From: Myxococcales bacterium
Lineage (GTDB): Bacteria; Myxococcota_A; Polyangia; Polyangiales; Polyangiaceae
DNA length: 64,000 nt
Assembly: GCA_016720545.1 (NCBI GenBank)
Contig: JADKKK010000012.1
Location: 62,001 to 126,000 of the forward strand
Reading direction: 5' to 3'
The translations under genes and the position numbers were made by a program. The notes beneath the pieces were generated by a model. The model ran no database searches, was not told the DNA's origin, and was given only the letters and a program-made list of their open reading frames with translations. Shown piece by piece: positions 25,454 through 33,025 of this stretch (within the stretch, counting starts at the first letter, position 1; each line of letters begins with the position of its first letter).

Positions 25454-26245
25454 ATGAGCGAGAGCGACGACATCGGCCTGGAGAACGCGGACTCGGAGGA
25501 GCTCGCGGCGACGGAGGAGAGTCCCGCCCTTGCTGCATCGCTTGCCGCCGCCCCTCCGCCTCCGAGCCGGCCCGCCGCGCCCGCGGCCGCGCCGCCGGCG
25601 GCCCCCGAGCGCTCCGAGCCCATCCAACTCGCCCAGGGCCAGTCGGCCGGGCAATCGCAGGCCGCGTACGCCGCCGGCCCGAAGCCCATCCCGGCCAGCC
25701 GCAACGGCCGCGGGAGCGATCCGGCGCCCGCGGTCATCGTCGACGGCGCCGAGGCGGTCGTCGAGCCCATCCCTCGACCGCCCTCGAGCGGGGGCCTCTA
25801 CATTCGACCACCCGGGGCTCCGCCCCTCCGCCCGCCGGGCGCGACCCCGCCACCGCCTTCGGTTCGACCGCCGCACGTCGCGCCCCCGGCCTACGCGGCC
25901 GCGAGCTTCGTCGCGCCGCTGCCGCCGCCGCGGCGCAAGATCCGCTCGGAGACCGTGGTGATTCGCGCGCCGCGGCGCGGGCCGTCTTCCAAAGAGAAGG
26001 CGATCGCCTTCGTCGTGGTCCTCACGGTCGTAGCGCTCCTCGGGATCATCTTCGTCCTGCTGATCTCTCGGGCGCGCCCGGCGGCGGCGCCCGAGGTCCC
26101 CGCGGTGGCCGAGCCCCTGGCACCGACCGCCGCCGCGCTCCCCATGCCCGTGGCTCCCGCCGTGACCGTGGCGCCGCCTCCGGTCGCCGTGGTGGGCACT
26201 CCCACCGTCCCGGACGCGGGGACGAAGAAGAAGCCTAAGCACTGA
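25454..26245 (+). CDS. Proline/alanine-rich protein with one membrane segment
   Basis: The 263-residue product has an acidic start (M-S-E-S-D-D-I-G-L-E), about 150 residues of Pro/Ala-rich low-complexity sequence, a basic patch (P-R-R-K-I-R-S), one strong membrane segment (A-I-A-F-V-V-V-L-T-V-V-A-L-L-G-I-I-F near residue 200) and a Pro/Ala-rich tail ending K-K-K-P-K-H. The acidic cytoplasmic part and the stretched linker resemble TonB- or FimV-like spacers, but there is no domain to support a name. The frame upstream of ATG 25454 belongs to shadow sequence. Confidence 0.6.
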   Translation: MSESDDIGLENADSEELAATEESPALAASLAAAPPPPSRPAAPAAAPPAAPERSEPIQLAQGQSAGQSQAAYAAGPKPIPASRNGRGSDPAPAVIVDGAEAVVEPIPRPPSSGGLYIRPPGAPPLRPPGATPPPPSVRPPHVAPPAYAAASFVAPLPPPRRKIRSETVVIRAPRRGPSSKEKAIAFVVVLTVVALLGIIFVLLISRARPAAAPEVPAVAEPLAPTAAALPMPVAPAVTVAPPPVAVVGTPTVPDAGTKKKPKH

Positions 26246-26304
26246 TCGCGAGCTGCGCGCGCCACGCTATTGGCTGGCGGGTGGTGGTCGGCGAGCGCAT
26301 GCCG

Positions 26305-26310
26305 TACACT
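26305..26310 (+). promoter_or_regulatory. -10-like TACACT before the lipoprotein gene
   Basis: TACACT ends six bases before GTG 26317; the spacing matches other lead genes in the window. Confidence 0.4.
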
Positions 26311-26316
26311 GCAAGC

Positions 26317-26994
26317 GTGGTGCCCCGTGAAGAAGAATCGCCCATGAATCCCGCTTCCCCCCACGGGTCCCGAGCCCTGGTCTCCTGGGGCGCACCGGTC
26401 GCGCTCGCGCTTGCGCTCGGGGCCTGCGGCGGCGCCAAGAAGGTCGAGTTCTTCGACAAGCCCTCGTCGTCGACGGGCGACGGAGGCTTCTCCCCGAACG
26501 CCTCGCCGACGGACACGCTGACGCCGCCGCCGCCGGACACGCCCCCGGACGACCCCACCCCTCCGGAGCCCGGCTCGCCCTGTACCGCCTCGAAGGACTG
26601 CCAACCCGGCTTCGTCTGCGAGGTCGCGAGCTGTCGGGGCGAGGGCACCTGCGTGGACGAGTCCAGCTACGGCGACCAACCTCGCTGCGCCTGCGACGGC
26701 GTGACCTACGCGGCGGGGGTCAGCGTCAAGGGCGCGGTGCGCCACGTTCGCGAGTGCGAGAAGGGCGAGGCCACCGCGTGCAGCGCGCGCGTGGAGTGCG
26801 GCGGCGGCGCCGCGTGCAACGCCCCCGTGAAGGACATCCTGAGCTGTGGCAGCGCGGAGGGCACCTGCTGGCGATGGCCTTCGACGTGCCCGAACGCGCC
26901 AGCCTCGGTGCGTGCGTGCAACACCGCGCCCACCTGCACCTCCGTCTGCGCGGCCGCTTCGAAGGGGCGCGCGTATTACCCGGGCGGCTGCTAG
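26317..26994 (+). CDS. Cysteine-rich lipoprotein
   Basis: The product of about 225 residues has a lipobox A-L-G-A-C-G-G after a hydrophobic core (P-V-A-L-A-L-A-L-G-A), then a Pro/Thr/Asp-rich linker and a domain with many cysteines. One part, P-R-C-A-C-D-G-V-T-Y, resembles the Kazal-type core C-x-C-D-G-x-T-Y, but the cysteine order is not complete. GTG 26317 is preferred because TACACT lies six bases upstream; ATG 26344 leaves the signal peptide intact and is also possible. Expected in the outer membrane or surface. Function unknown. Confidence 0.65.
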   Translation: MVPREEESPMNPASPHGSRALVSWGAPVALALALGACGGAKKVEFFDKPSSSTGDGGFSPNASPTDTLTPPPPDTPPDDPTPPEPGSPCTASKDCQPGFVCEVASCRGEGTCVDESSYGDQPRCACDGVTYAAGVSVKGAVRHVRECEKGEATACSARVECGGGAACNAPVKDILSCGSAEGTCWRWPSTCPNAPASVRACNTAPTCTSVCAAASKGRAYYPGGC

Positions 26995-27479
26995 TCTCCC
27001 GGAAGCGTGATCCCTTCCAGAAGTCGCGCGGCTCGGCCTTTCGCCACAAGGGAGCGAGGGGGTGTCCCGTTTTCGGCGGCGGTGGGAGGATACTCATGTT
27101 CGAGGGTCGGCGTCCTCACGCGGTCACACCCGAAACCACTGTCCCCTGAGCGCAAAGCGCCGCCTCCACCGCGCGGAACGGCTGAGTTGAGGACGGGCCC
27201 GCCGCCGCCGAAAACGGGGCACCCCATCGCTCCTCGGGATGACACCGAAGACCGGACTTCTGATACGAACCACGACTCCAGGGGACTGGTCCGGATCCGT
27301 ACGAGCCCATCCCGAACCGGCTCCTTGGCCGCCTCGGCGCCGCTCTGCAGCACGAGGATCGGATGGCTCGCGCGGAACCCTCATGAATTCTCCGGGCTCG
27401 AGAGCGCCGGCAGGCGCCGCAGCGATGGACGCCCTCTCGACGTCGAGGCGCGGGTCATCCCACGCCTCGCGCCCGGCGC
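26995..27479. other. Non-coding stretch with a long inverted repeat
   Basis: No frame here looks coding: stops and shadow frames alternate and there is no GC-skewed third position. It contains the 36-base inverted repeat described separately. Local base composition varies more than in the flanking genes. It lies between the ends of a lipoprotein gene and hrpB, so it is not a promoter region for either. Confidence 0.6.
27051..27233. repeat. 36-base inverted repeat, 33 of 36 matching, 111-base spacer
   Basis: The left arm is 27051-27086 and the right arm 27198-27233. They match in inverted orientation except at three positions (8, 15 and 33 of the arm). The core of both is CCCGTTTTCGGCGGCGG. 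The spacer has no gene. The size and near-identity suggest a small palindromic element or a miniature mobile unit. Confidence 0.75.
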
Positions 27480-29993
27480 TCACCGTCGTCGCATGGGCAC
27501 CGGCGTGGCCGTGTCCTCTGGCCACGCGTGCTTGGGGTAGCGTCGGCCGAGCTCGCGCCGCAGGTCGGGGTAGTGTCTGGTCCAAAAACCTTTGAGATCA
27601 CGAGTGATTTGGACGGCGCGCCGGTTCGGCGCGAGGAGGTGGAGCACGAGCTCCTCACCGCACGCCGTGGGTGAGCTCGCGAGCCCGAAGAAGTCCTGAA
27701 GGTACGACTCGATCCACGGCGGCTTCCCCTCCTCGTAGTTCACGGGTACGCGCCGCCCGTTCGGCAGGGCGAGGTGGGAGGGCGCGTGCGACTCGAGGGT
27801 CTGGGCGCCGTCGGTCTCCGAGGTGATCCACGCCGTGAGGTTCAGCGCGTCGAGCTCGGCGAAGCTGCGGAGGCCCTCGCAGGCGCGTGTGAGCAGATCG
27901 CGCAGCGCCGCGTCGTCGAGGGCGCGCACGGGTCTCCCGCGCGCGTGGGCGTACCGCGCGCGGGCGAGGAAGCGCGCGAGCTCGCCGTCTCGCGAAAAGC
28001 GTGCGAGCCCCGCCGACCACGCGGCCTCCGCGAGGCAAGCGGAGACGTCGTGCCCGGTGGGGCGCCGATCCAAGGTCTCGTCGAAGGGCACGCCGTCGAA
28101 CGCGAGGCGCCCGCAGGCCTCGACTCGCTCCAGCTCGGCGTTGAACGTGACGACCCGCGACTCGGTCACCGCGCCTGCGGCGCCGTCGAGGAGCCAGATC
28201 GGATCGACCGCGGACGCGAGCCGGACGACCACCCCGCGGCTCTCGTCGGCGTCGAGGGCGACGAGGAAGGGGGCGTCGCGCACGACGCTCCGCTCGTCGA
28301 GGGTCGCGTTCACGCCGCCTGCGAGCGCGAGGCGCCGAGAGCCCGCGCCGTGGCGCTTCGCGAAGCGGTCGGGGAACGCGGCCAGGAGGGCCTGCCCGAG
28401 GGCCGCCTCACGCGCTTCGATCGATGCGGAGGCGCCCTCCTTCGAGACCCGCGCCCTCGCGCGCCGGGCGAGCTGCCGGCGCGCAGCGACGACGGCGGAG
28501 ACGGCGCGAGGGTCGAGCCCGGCCGCGCGACACGCTCGCTGCCCACGCTCGGACCGCGCGTCGTCGACCTCGTGGAGCTTGTCGAGGAGCATGCCCACGT
28601 CGGAGCTCTGTGTGGGCTCGTCGGCCCCTCGTTGACCGGGGCCGAAGTTGGCCCGATCGGCGCGAATGTCTCGCTCCGAGAGCAGCGCCGCGGCGCCGCA
28701 CGCGTCGTCCACGATCCCGAGGTCCTCCCCCGCGACCACGAGGCGCGCGAGGCGCGGGTGGAGCGGCAGCGCCGCCATGCGCCGCCCGAGCGCGGTGACG
28801 TTGCCCTCGTGGAGCGCGCCGAGGCGGGTGAGCAGTCGCGTCGCGCTCTCCTCCGCGGCGGCTGGCGGAGGATCGAGCCAGGCGAGGTCGTGGTGGCCCG
28901 CGGCGTGGAGCCCTAGGAGCGTGTCGGCCAGATCGGCGCGCTCGATCTCCGGCACGTCGCTCGCGGGGCGCGCGTCGTGGTCGGCGCGCGTGTAGAGGCG
29001 CAAGCAGAGCCCCTCGCGCAGGCGCCCGGCGCGCCCCTCGCGTTGTTTCGCCGAAGCGCGGCTGATCTTCACGAGGCGCAGCGTAGGGAGCCCCGTCCAC
29101 GGCGAGTGCGACGCCGCGCGCGCGAGGCCGGAGTCGACCACGGCGGCGACGCCCTCGATCGTGACGCTCGACTCCGCCACGTTCGTGGAGAGGATCACCT
29201 TGCGGCGCGCTCCACGCGCGACGGCGCGCCCCTGCTCCTCGAGCGAGAGGTCGCCGTGGAGGGCGACGACGTCGGCTCCGTGCGCCTCCGCGAGGCGCGC
29301 GCACACCTCGCGGCAGAGACGAATCTCGCGGGCCCCCGGGAGGAAGACGAGGACGTCGCCCTCCGGGAGGTCGGTGAGCGCGCGCCGCACGGCAGACGCC
29401 ACGCGGAGCTCCAGCGGGCGCTCGTCGCCAGCCCGCTCGTATTCGGTCGTGACAGGGTATGTCCGACCCTGGGTCTCGATCACCTGGCAGTCCAGGTAGC
29501 GGGCGACCGGATCGCCGTCGAGCGTGGCGGACATCACGCAGAGCTGGAGGTCGGGTCGCGCGCCGAGGGAGAGGCGCCGGAGCAGGGCGAGCGCGAGGTC
29601 TCCCTGCAGGTGGCGCTCGTGGAACTCGTCGAGGAGGACAGCGCCCACGCCGTGCAGCTGCGGATCGTCGAGCAACCGCCGCGTGAGGATGCCCTCCGTG
29701 ACGAAGCGAATCCGCGTGCGCGGGCTCGAAACGTCCTCGAAGCGCACGGCGTAGCCCACCGTGTCGCCCACGCGCTCGCCGAGCTCCACCGCGACCCGCG
29801 AGGCCGCGAGGCGCGCGGCGATCCGGCGTGGCTCGAGGATCACGATCTCGCCGGTCACGCCCGCGTCGAGCAGCGCCCTCGGCACGCGCGTGGTCTTGCC
29901 GGCGCCCGGCGGCGCGCCGAGCACGAGGCGCCGGTCGCGCTCGAGCAGGCGCACGATCGCGGGCAGCTCGGGGTCGATGGGGAGCGCGCGCAC
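27480..29993 (-). CDS. hrpB: ATP-dependent helicase HrpB
   Basis: HrpB is a DEAH-box RNA helicase-like protein of proteobacteria. The 837-residue protein has Walker A G-A-P-P-G-A-G-K-T-T, L-D-E-F-H-E-R in the DEAH position, S-A-T-L-D, the S-T-N-V-A-E-S and A-K-Q-R-E-G-R-A-G-R motifs of the second helicase domain, and the HrpB C-terminal region with P-P-W-I-E-S-Y-L. Length matches the family (about 810-840). GTG 29993 is the start; TATAGC lies 12 bases upstream on its strand and overlaps the murB promoter. Its substrate in the cell is not established in the family. Confidence 0.93.
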   Translation of the reverse strand: MRALPIDPELPAIVRLLERDRRLVLGAPPGAGKTTRVPRALLDAGVTGEIVILEPRRIAARLAASRVAVELGERVGDTVGYAVRFEDVSSPRTRIRFVTEGILTRRLLDDPQLHGVGAVLLDEFHERHLQGDLALALLRRLSLGARPDLQLCVMSATLDGDPVARYLDCQVIETQGRTYPVTTEYERAGDERPLELRVASAVRRALTDLPEGDVLVFLPGAREIRLCREVCARLAEAHGADVVALHGDLSLEEQGRAVARGARRKVILSTNVAESSVTIEGVAAVVDSGLARAASHSPWTGLPTLRLVKISRASAKQREGRAGRLREGLCLRLYTRADHDARPASDVPEIERADLADTLLGLHAAGHHDLAWLDPPPAAAEESATRLLTRLGALHEGNVTALGRRMAALPLHPRLARLVVAGEDLGIVDDACGAAALLSERDIRADRANFGPGQRGADEPTQSSDVGMLLDKLHEVDDARSERGQRACRAAGLDPRAVSAVVAARRQLARRARARVSKEGASASIEAREAALGQALLAAFPDRFAKRHGAGSRRLALAGGVNATLDERSVVRDAPFLVALDADESRGVVVRLASAVDPIWLLDGAAGAVTESRVVTFNAELERVEACGRLAFDGVPFDETLDRRPTGHDVSACLAEAAWSAGLARFSRDGELARFLARARYAHARGRPVRALDDAALRDLLTRACEGLRSFAELDALNLTAWITSETDGAQTLESHAPSHLALPNGRRVPVNYEEGKPPWIESYLQDFFGLASSPTACGEELVLHLLAPNRRAVQITRDLKGFWTRHYPDLRRELGRRYPKHAWPEDTATPVPMRRR

Positions 29994-30005
29994 GGGGCTT
30001 CGCCT

Positions 30006-30013
30006 GCTATACC
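30006..30013. promoter_or_regulatory. Overlapping divergent -10 elements of hrpB and murB
   Basis: On the plus strand TATACC (30008-30013) lies 17 bases before murB ATG 30031; on the minus strand TATAGC (30006-30011) lies 12 bases before hrpB GTG 29993. The four-base TATA is shared, so one symmetric element could serve both directions. Confidence 0.5.
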
Positions 30014-30030
30014 ACGCGGCATCCGCCGCG

Positions 30031-31095
30031 ATGCGAGTCGTCCCAGCCCCTCCGCTCTCCCACTACACCACCCTCCGCCTCGGCGGCCCCCCCGACGCGT
30101 TCGTGGAGGCGGCGGACGAGGTCTCTCTCGTGGACTGCCTCGCCCTGCCGGGACCCGTGACGCTCCTCGGCGGCGGCAGCAACCTCGTCGTCGCCGACGC
30201 GGGCGTGGCCGGCACCGTCGTGCACGTGAAGACCCGGGGCGTACGGGTCGACCTCGACGGCGCCTCGGCGCGCCTCACCGCGGCGGCCGGCGAGGTGTGG
30301 GACGACCTCGTCGCGCTCACCGTGGAGCGCGGGCTGGCGGGGCTCGAGTGCCTGTCGGGGATCCCGGGCCTCGTGGGGGCCGTGCCCATCCAGAACGTGG
30401 GCGCCTATGGTCAAGACGTGTCCGCGACCATCGCGCAGGTGCGGGTGTTCGATCGAGTAAATAAGTGCATCATGCACATGCCGCCCGTGGAGTGTGGCTT
30501 CGGGTACCGCACGAGCGTGTTCCGCGGCGCCGCGCGCTACGCCGTGTTGGAGGTCTCGTTCGCGCTCGCCGTTGCGGAGGATGCCCCGGTCCCGCCGTAC
30601 GCCGAGCTCCGCGCAGCGCTCGGGCTCGGCGCCCCCGACGGCGGGAGCGCGCCCCGCGCCGGACTTCGGACGCTCCGCGACACCGTGCTCCGGCTCCGTC
30701 GCGCGAAGGGCATGGTGGTGTCCGCCGACGATCCCGACTCGGTCAGCGCCGGCTCGTTCTTCACGAACCCCGAGCTCACCGCCGCCGATCTGGAAGCTGC
30801 GCGCGCGCGTGTGCGGGCGAGGTGCGGCGACGGCGCGAGGCTGCCCGAGTTCCCTGGCACCGGAGGGCTCACGAAGGTCTCGGCGGCCTGGCTCATCGAA
30901 CGGGCCGGCTTTCCTCGGGGCTTCGGCGCAGGGCGGGTCGGGCTCAGCGCCAAGCACACGCTCGCGCTCGTCAACCGCGGCGGCGCGACGACGACGCAGC
31001 TGCTCGCGCTGGCACGCGAGGTGCGCGATGGGGTCTCCTCGACCTTCGGGGTCACCCTCGCGCCCGAGCCCGTGCTCCTCGGCGTCTCCTGGTAA
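30031..31095 (+). CDS. murB: UDP-N-acetylenolpyruvoylglucosamine reductase
   Basis: MurB reduces UDP-GlcNAc-enolpyruvate to UDP-MurNAc with NADPH and FAD in peptidoglycan synthesis. The 354-residue protein has the family blocks N-terminal T-L-R-L-G-G-P, L-G-G-G-S-N-L-V-V, L-S-G-I-P-G-L-V-G-A-V-P-I-Q-N-V-G-A-Y-G-Q, F-G-Y-R-T-S-V-F, and S-A-G-S-F-F-T-N-P with the catalytic serine. The Y-R-T-S-x-F form indicates the type I (E. coli-like) enzyme, close to its 342-residue length. It is isolated from other mur genes. Confidence 0.95.
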   Translation: MRVVPAPPLSHYTTLRLGGPPDAFVEAADEVSLVDCLALPGPVTLLGGGSNLVVADAGVAGTVVHVKTRGVRVDLDGASARLTAAAGEVWDDLVALTVERGLAGLECLSGIPGLVGAVPIQNVGAYGQDVSATIAQVRVFDRVNKCIMHMPPVECGFGYRTSVFRGAARYAVLEVSFALAVAEDAPVPPYAELRAALGLGAPDGGSAPRAGLRTLRDTVLRLRRAKGMVVSADDPDSVSAGSFFTNPELTAADLEAARARVRARCGDGARLPEFPGTGGLTKVSAAWLIERAGFPRGFGAGRVGLSAKHTLALVNRGGATTTQLLALAREVRDGVSSTFGVTLAPEPVLLGVSW

Positions 31096-31158
31096 GGCGG
31101 GGGCGGTAGACCGCAGACGGCAGGCGCGCAATCTTTGCGCGACCCGCGCGAGGCCTGT

Positions 31159-31164
31159 TAGCCT
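31159..31164 (+). promoter_or_regulatory. -10-like TAGCCT of the cytochrome cassette
   Basis: TAGCCT ends nine bases before ATG 31174, and TTGCGC (31135-31140) lies 18 bases upstream of it as a -35, almost the same pair as in the tRNA-Val promoter. Confidence 0.6.
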
Positions 31165-31173
31165 CGCGGACTC

Positions 31174-32280
31174 ATGGGAGGCCTGTCCGGACTGCTGCGC
31201 GCCACTTCGCTCACCGCGGTCCTCCTCGCGGCGGGGCTCTTCGCGTGTGGTCCGCGCGCGCCGTCGCCCGCGCCCGCCGTCCCCACGGGCCGGCTCGCGA
31301 GCGACGCGCGACCGCCTGCGGCGGTGGGCCCGGCGCATCCCCACGCGGCCGTGGCGGGGCCGTCGCGAGCGGTGGGCGCGATGGCGCCGGTCCGCGCCTC
31401 ACGGATGGGCGACCGCCTCGCGGAGGTAGGCCTCGACATCCGGCACCTCCCGCCCCTCGAGCGCCTCACGCCCGAACAGCGCCGCAAGGTGATGGGCACT
31501 TTCAGCGACTCGCTCGGGATTCCCTGCACGGGGTGCCACAGCGAGGACAACTTCCGCGCCGACACGCGCCGCAAGCGCGTCGCCAAGCGCATGTACAACG
31601 AGATGGCCCGCCTCCTCGTCCTCGAGGACGGCGAAGCGGTCTACTGCGACGGCTGCCACCAGGGGAAGGAGGCGGTGCTCGATCGGCGCGACAAGGCGAA
31701 GGTCTCCGCGTTCATGGACGACTCCTTCGTCGGCAAGCTCCGCCGGATCGACGGCCAGGAGCACGACTGCTCGACGTGCCACGGCGATCCTCCCGAGTTC
31801 GCCTTCGTCGCCCAGTGGAAGGAGTCGCCGGCGCCGAACTTGGTGCTCGCGTCGGAAAAGCAGCAGGCCCTCGAGAAGGCGCGCGCCGAAGCGATGGCGC
31901 TGGCGACCCCCGTCGCCGCGCCTCCAGCGGGTCAGCCGGTCGCCGTGAACGCGGCGCGCACCTTCCCGAAGCCCAAGCGCCCGCCGCAGCCGGTGCGCGT
32001 GTGCGGCGAGAAGGACAACCTCTGTCCACTCCAAATCTGGATGCGTCGGAACATCGCGCCAGCCGTGACCGCCGGCGACACCGAGGCGCTCGCGCGCGCC
32101 ATGGACAAGCTCGCTACGTTCTCGCCCGACTCGTCGTGGGAGTGGGCGAGCATGGCCAAGGCCTCGGCTGCCGCGGCGCGCCGAGGCGACATGGACGAGG
32201 CCCGGAAGGCGTGCCGAGGCTGCCACACCACGATGAAGCCGCTCTGGCGGCAGAAGTACCGGCTTCGGCCGGTGAAGTGA
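31174..32280 (+). CDS. Tetrahaem c-type cytochrome lipoprotein
   Basis: The 368-residue protein has a lipobox ending at Cys25 (L-F-A-C-G) and four C-x-x-C-H haem sites: C118-T-G-C-H, C158-D-G-C-H, C199-S-T-C-H and C347-R-G-C-H. The first three sit in one domain (T-F-S-D-S-L-G-I-P before the first), of the multihaem type related to reaction-centre cytochrome subunits. The fourth belongs to a separate C-terminal domain starting C-G-E-K-D-N-L-C-P-L-Q, which is also found in the next protein. Exported, lipid-anchored and haem-loaded in the periplasm, it should carry electrons. It heads a three-gene cassette. Confidence 0.88.
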   Translation: MGGLSGLLRATSLTAVLLAAGLFACGPRAPSPAPAVPTGRLASDARPPAAVGPAHPHAAVAGPSRAVGAMAPVRASRMGDRLAEVGLDIRHLPPLERLTPEQRRKVMGTFSDSLGIPCTGCHSEDNFRADTRRKRVAKRMYNEMARLLVLEDGEAVYCDGCHQGKEAVLDRRDKAKVSAFMDDSFVGKLRRIDGQEHDCSTCHGDPPEFAFVAQWKESPAPNLVLASEKQQALEKARAEAMALATPVAAPPAGQPVAVNAARTFPKPKRPPQPVRVCGEKDNLCPLQIWMRRNIAPAVTAGDTEALARAMDKLATFSPDSSWEWASMAKASAAAARRGDMDEARKACRGCHTTMKPLWRQKYRLRPVK

Positions 32281-32308
32281 GCGCGCTCCGGCGCGTATGA
32301 CCAGGAGA

Positions 32309-32315
32309 GAAGGAG
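32309..32315 (+). promoter_or_regulatory. Shine-Dalgarno fixing the start of the monohaem lipoprotein
   Basis: AGAAGGAGG-type purine run ending five bases before GTG 32321. It decides for GTG 32321 over the ATG 24 bases further upstream. Confidence 0.65.
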
Positions 32316-32320
32316 GACCC

Positions 32321-32917
32321 GTGAGATCGATCGCTGCGTTGCTGGGTGTGGTCCTCGTGGCGGGCGCGTGCGCGCAGGCGGCGCCCGTGTGTCCTCCGCC
32401 CCCGCCGCCCGCCCCGTGCAACTGCGACCTCGCCCCGCTCGCCTCGGCCGCGCCGACGACGATCGACGATCCGCTGCGCCCGAAGGACGCGGGCGCCGAT
32501 CCGACGACCGCGGCGGCCGACGCGTCGCCGGACGCGCCGGTCGCGGCTGCGGCGGAGGGTGACGCGGGCGCGGCGAAGCCCGGGGTGAAGCCCCCAGCCC
32601 ACGTCGCCGCGCCGGCCGCTGCCGCGCCCTCGCCCTCGCCCTCGAGCTGCGGCACGAAGGAGAACCTCTGCCCTCTGCAGAAGATGATGCGCGCCGAGGT
32701 GGGGGCCGCGAAGACGGGCCCGGCGATGGCCGCGGCCTTCACCCACACCGCGAACCTCTCGCCGAACGGTGGCTGGAACTGGCGTGCCATCGCGCTGAAG
32801 GGCGCCCAGCTCGCGAAGTCGGGGGATTTGGACGGCGCGAAGGCCCAGTGCAAGGCGTGCCACGACGCCTACAAGGCGCCGTACCGGGCTACCTACCGCG
32901 CGCGCGCGGTGCACTGA
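32321..32917 (+). CDS. Monohaem c-type lipoprotein, second gene of the cassette
   Basis: The 198-residue protein has a lipobox L-V-A-G-A-C (Cys17), a Pro/Ala/Asp-rich linker of about 80 residues and one C-terminal domain of about 90 residues with S-C-G-T-K-E-N-L-C-P-L-Q near 109 and the haem site C177-K-A-C-H. That domain is clearly homologous to the C-terminal domain of the preceding tetrahaem protein: same starting motif, W-N-W versus W-E-W, G-D-x-D-x-A, then C-x-x-C-H and Y-R-x-R. A haem site near the C terminus of a helical domain recalls cytochrome c-prime, but the paired cysteines at the start are not part of that fold. It begins 41 bases after the previous stop. Confidence 0.85.
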   Translation: MRSIAALLGVVLVAGACAQAAPVCPPPPPPAPCNCDLAPLASAAPTTIDDPLRPKDAGADPTTAAADASPDAPVAAAAEGDAGAAKPGVKPPAHVAAPAAAAPSPSPSSCGTKENLCPLQKMMRAEVGAAKTGPAMAAAFTHTANLSPNGGWNWRAIALKGAQLAKSGDLDGAKAQCKACHDAYKAPYRATYRARAVH

Positions 32918-33025
32918 CCGAAGGCTCGCACCCAAGCAGCGCGCGGCCGCCGAGTGGCGGGTCGCGCGCGAACATCGACGACACGTTTGGTCGACGGCGC
33001 GGGAGCGCTTCGAGGGGAGAGACGA

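Noticed and set aside
26317..26994. Kazal-type protease inhibitor
   Set aside because: Only C-x-C-D-G-x-T-Y is present; the full six-cysteine order of Kazal domains is missing.
26995..27479. Short frames in the non-coding stretch before hrpB
   Set aside because: Overlapping frames on both strands without consistent codon bias, cut by the inverted repeat, and no ribosome site.
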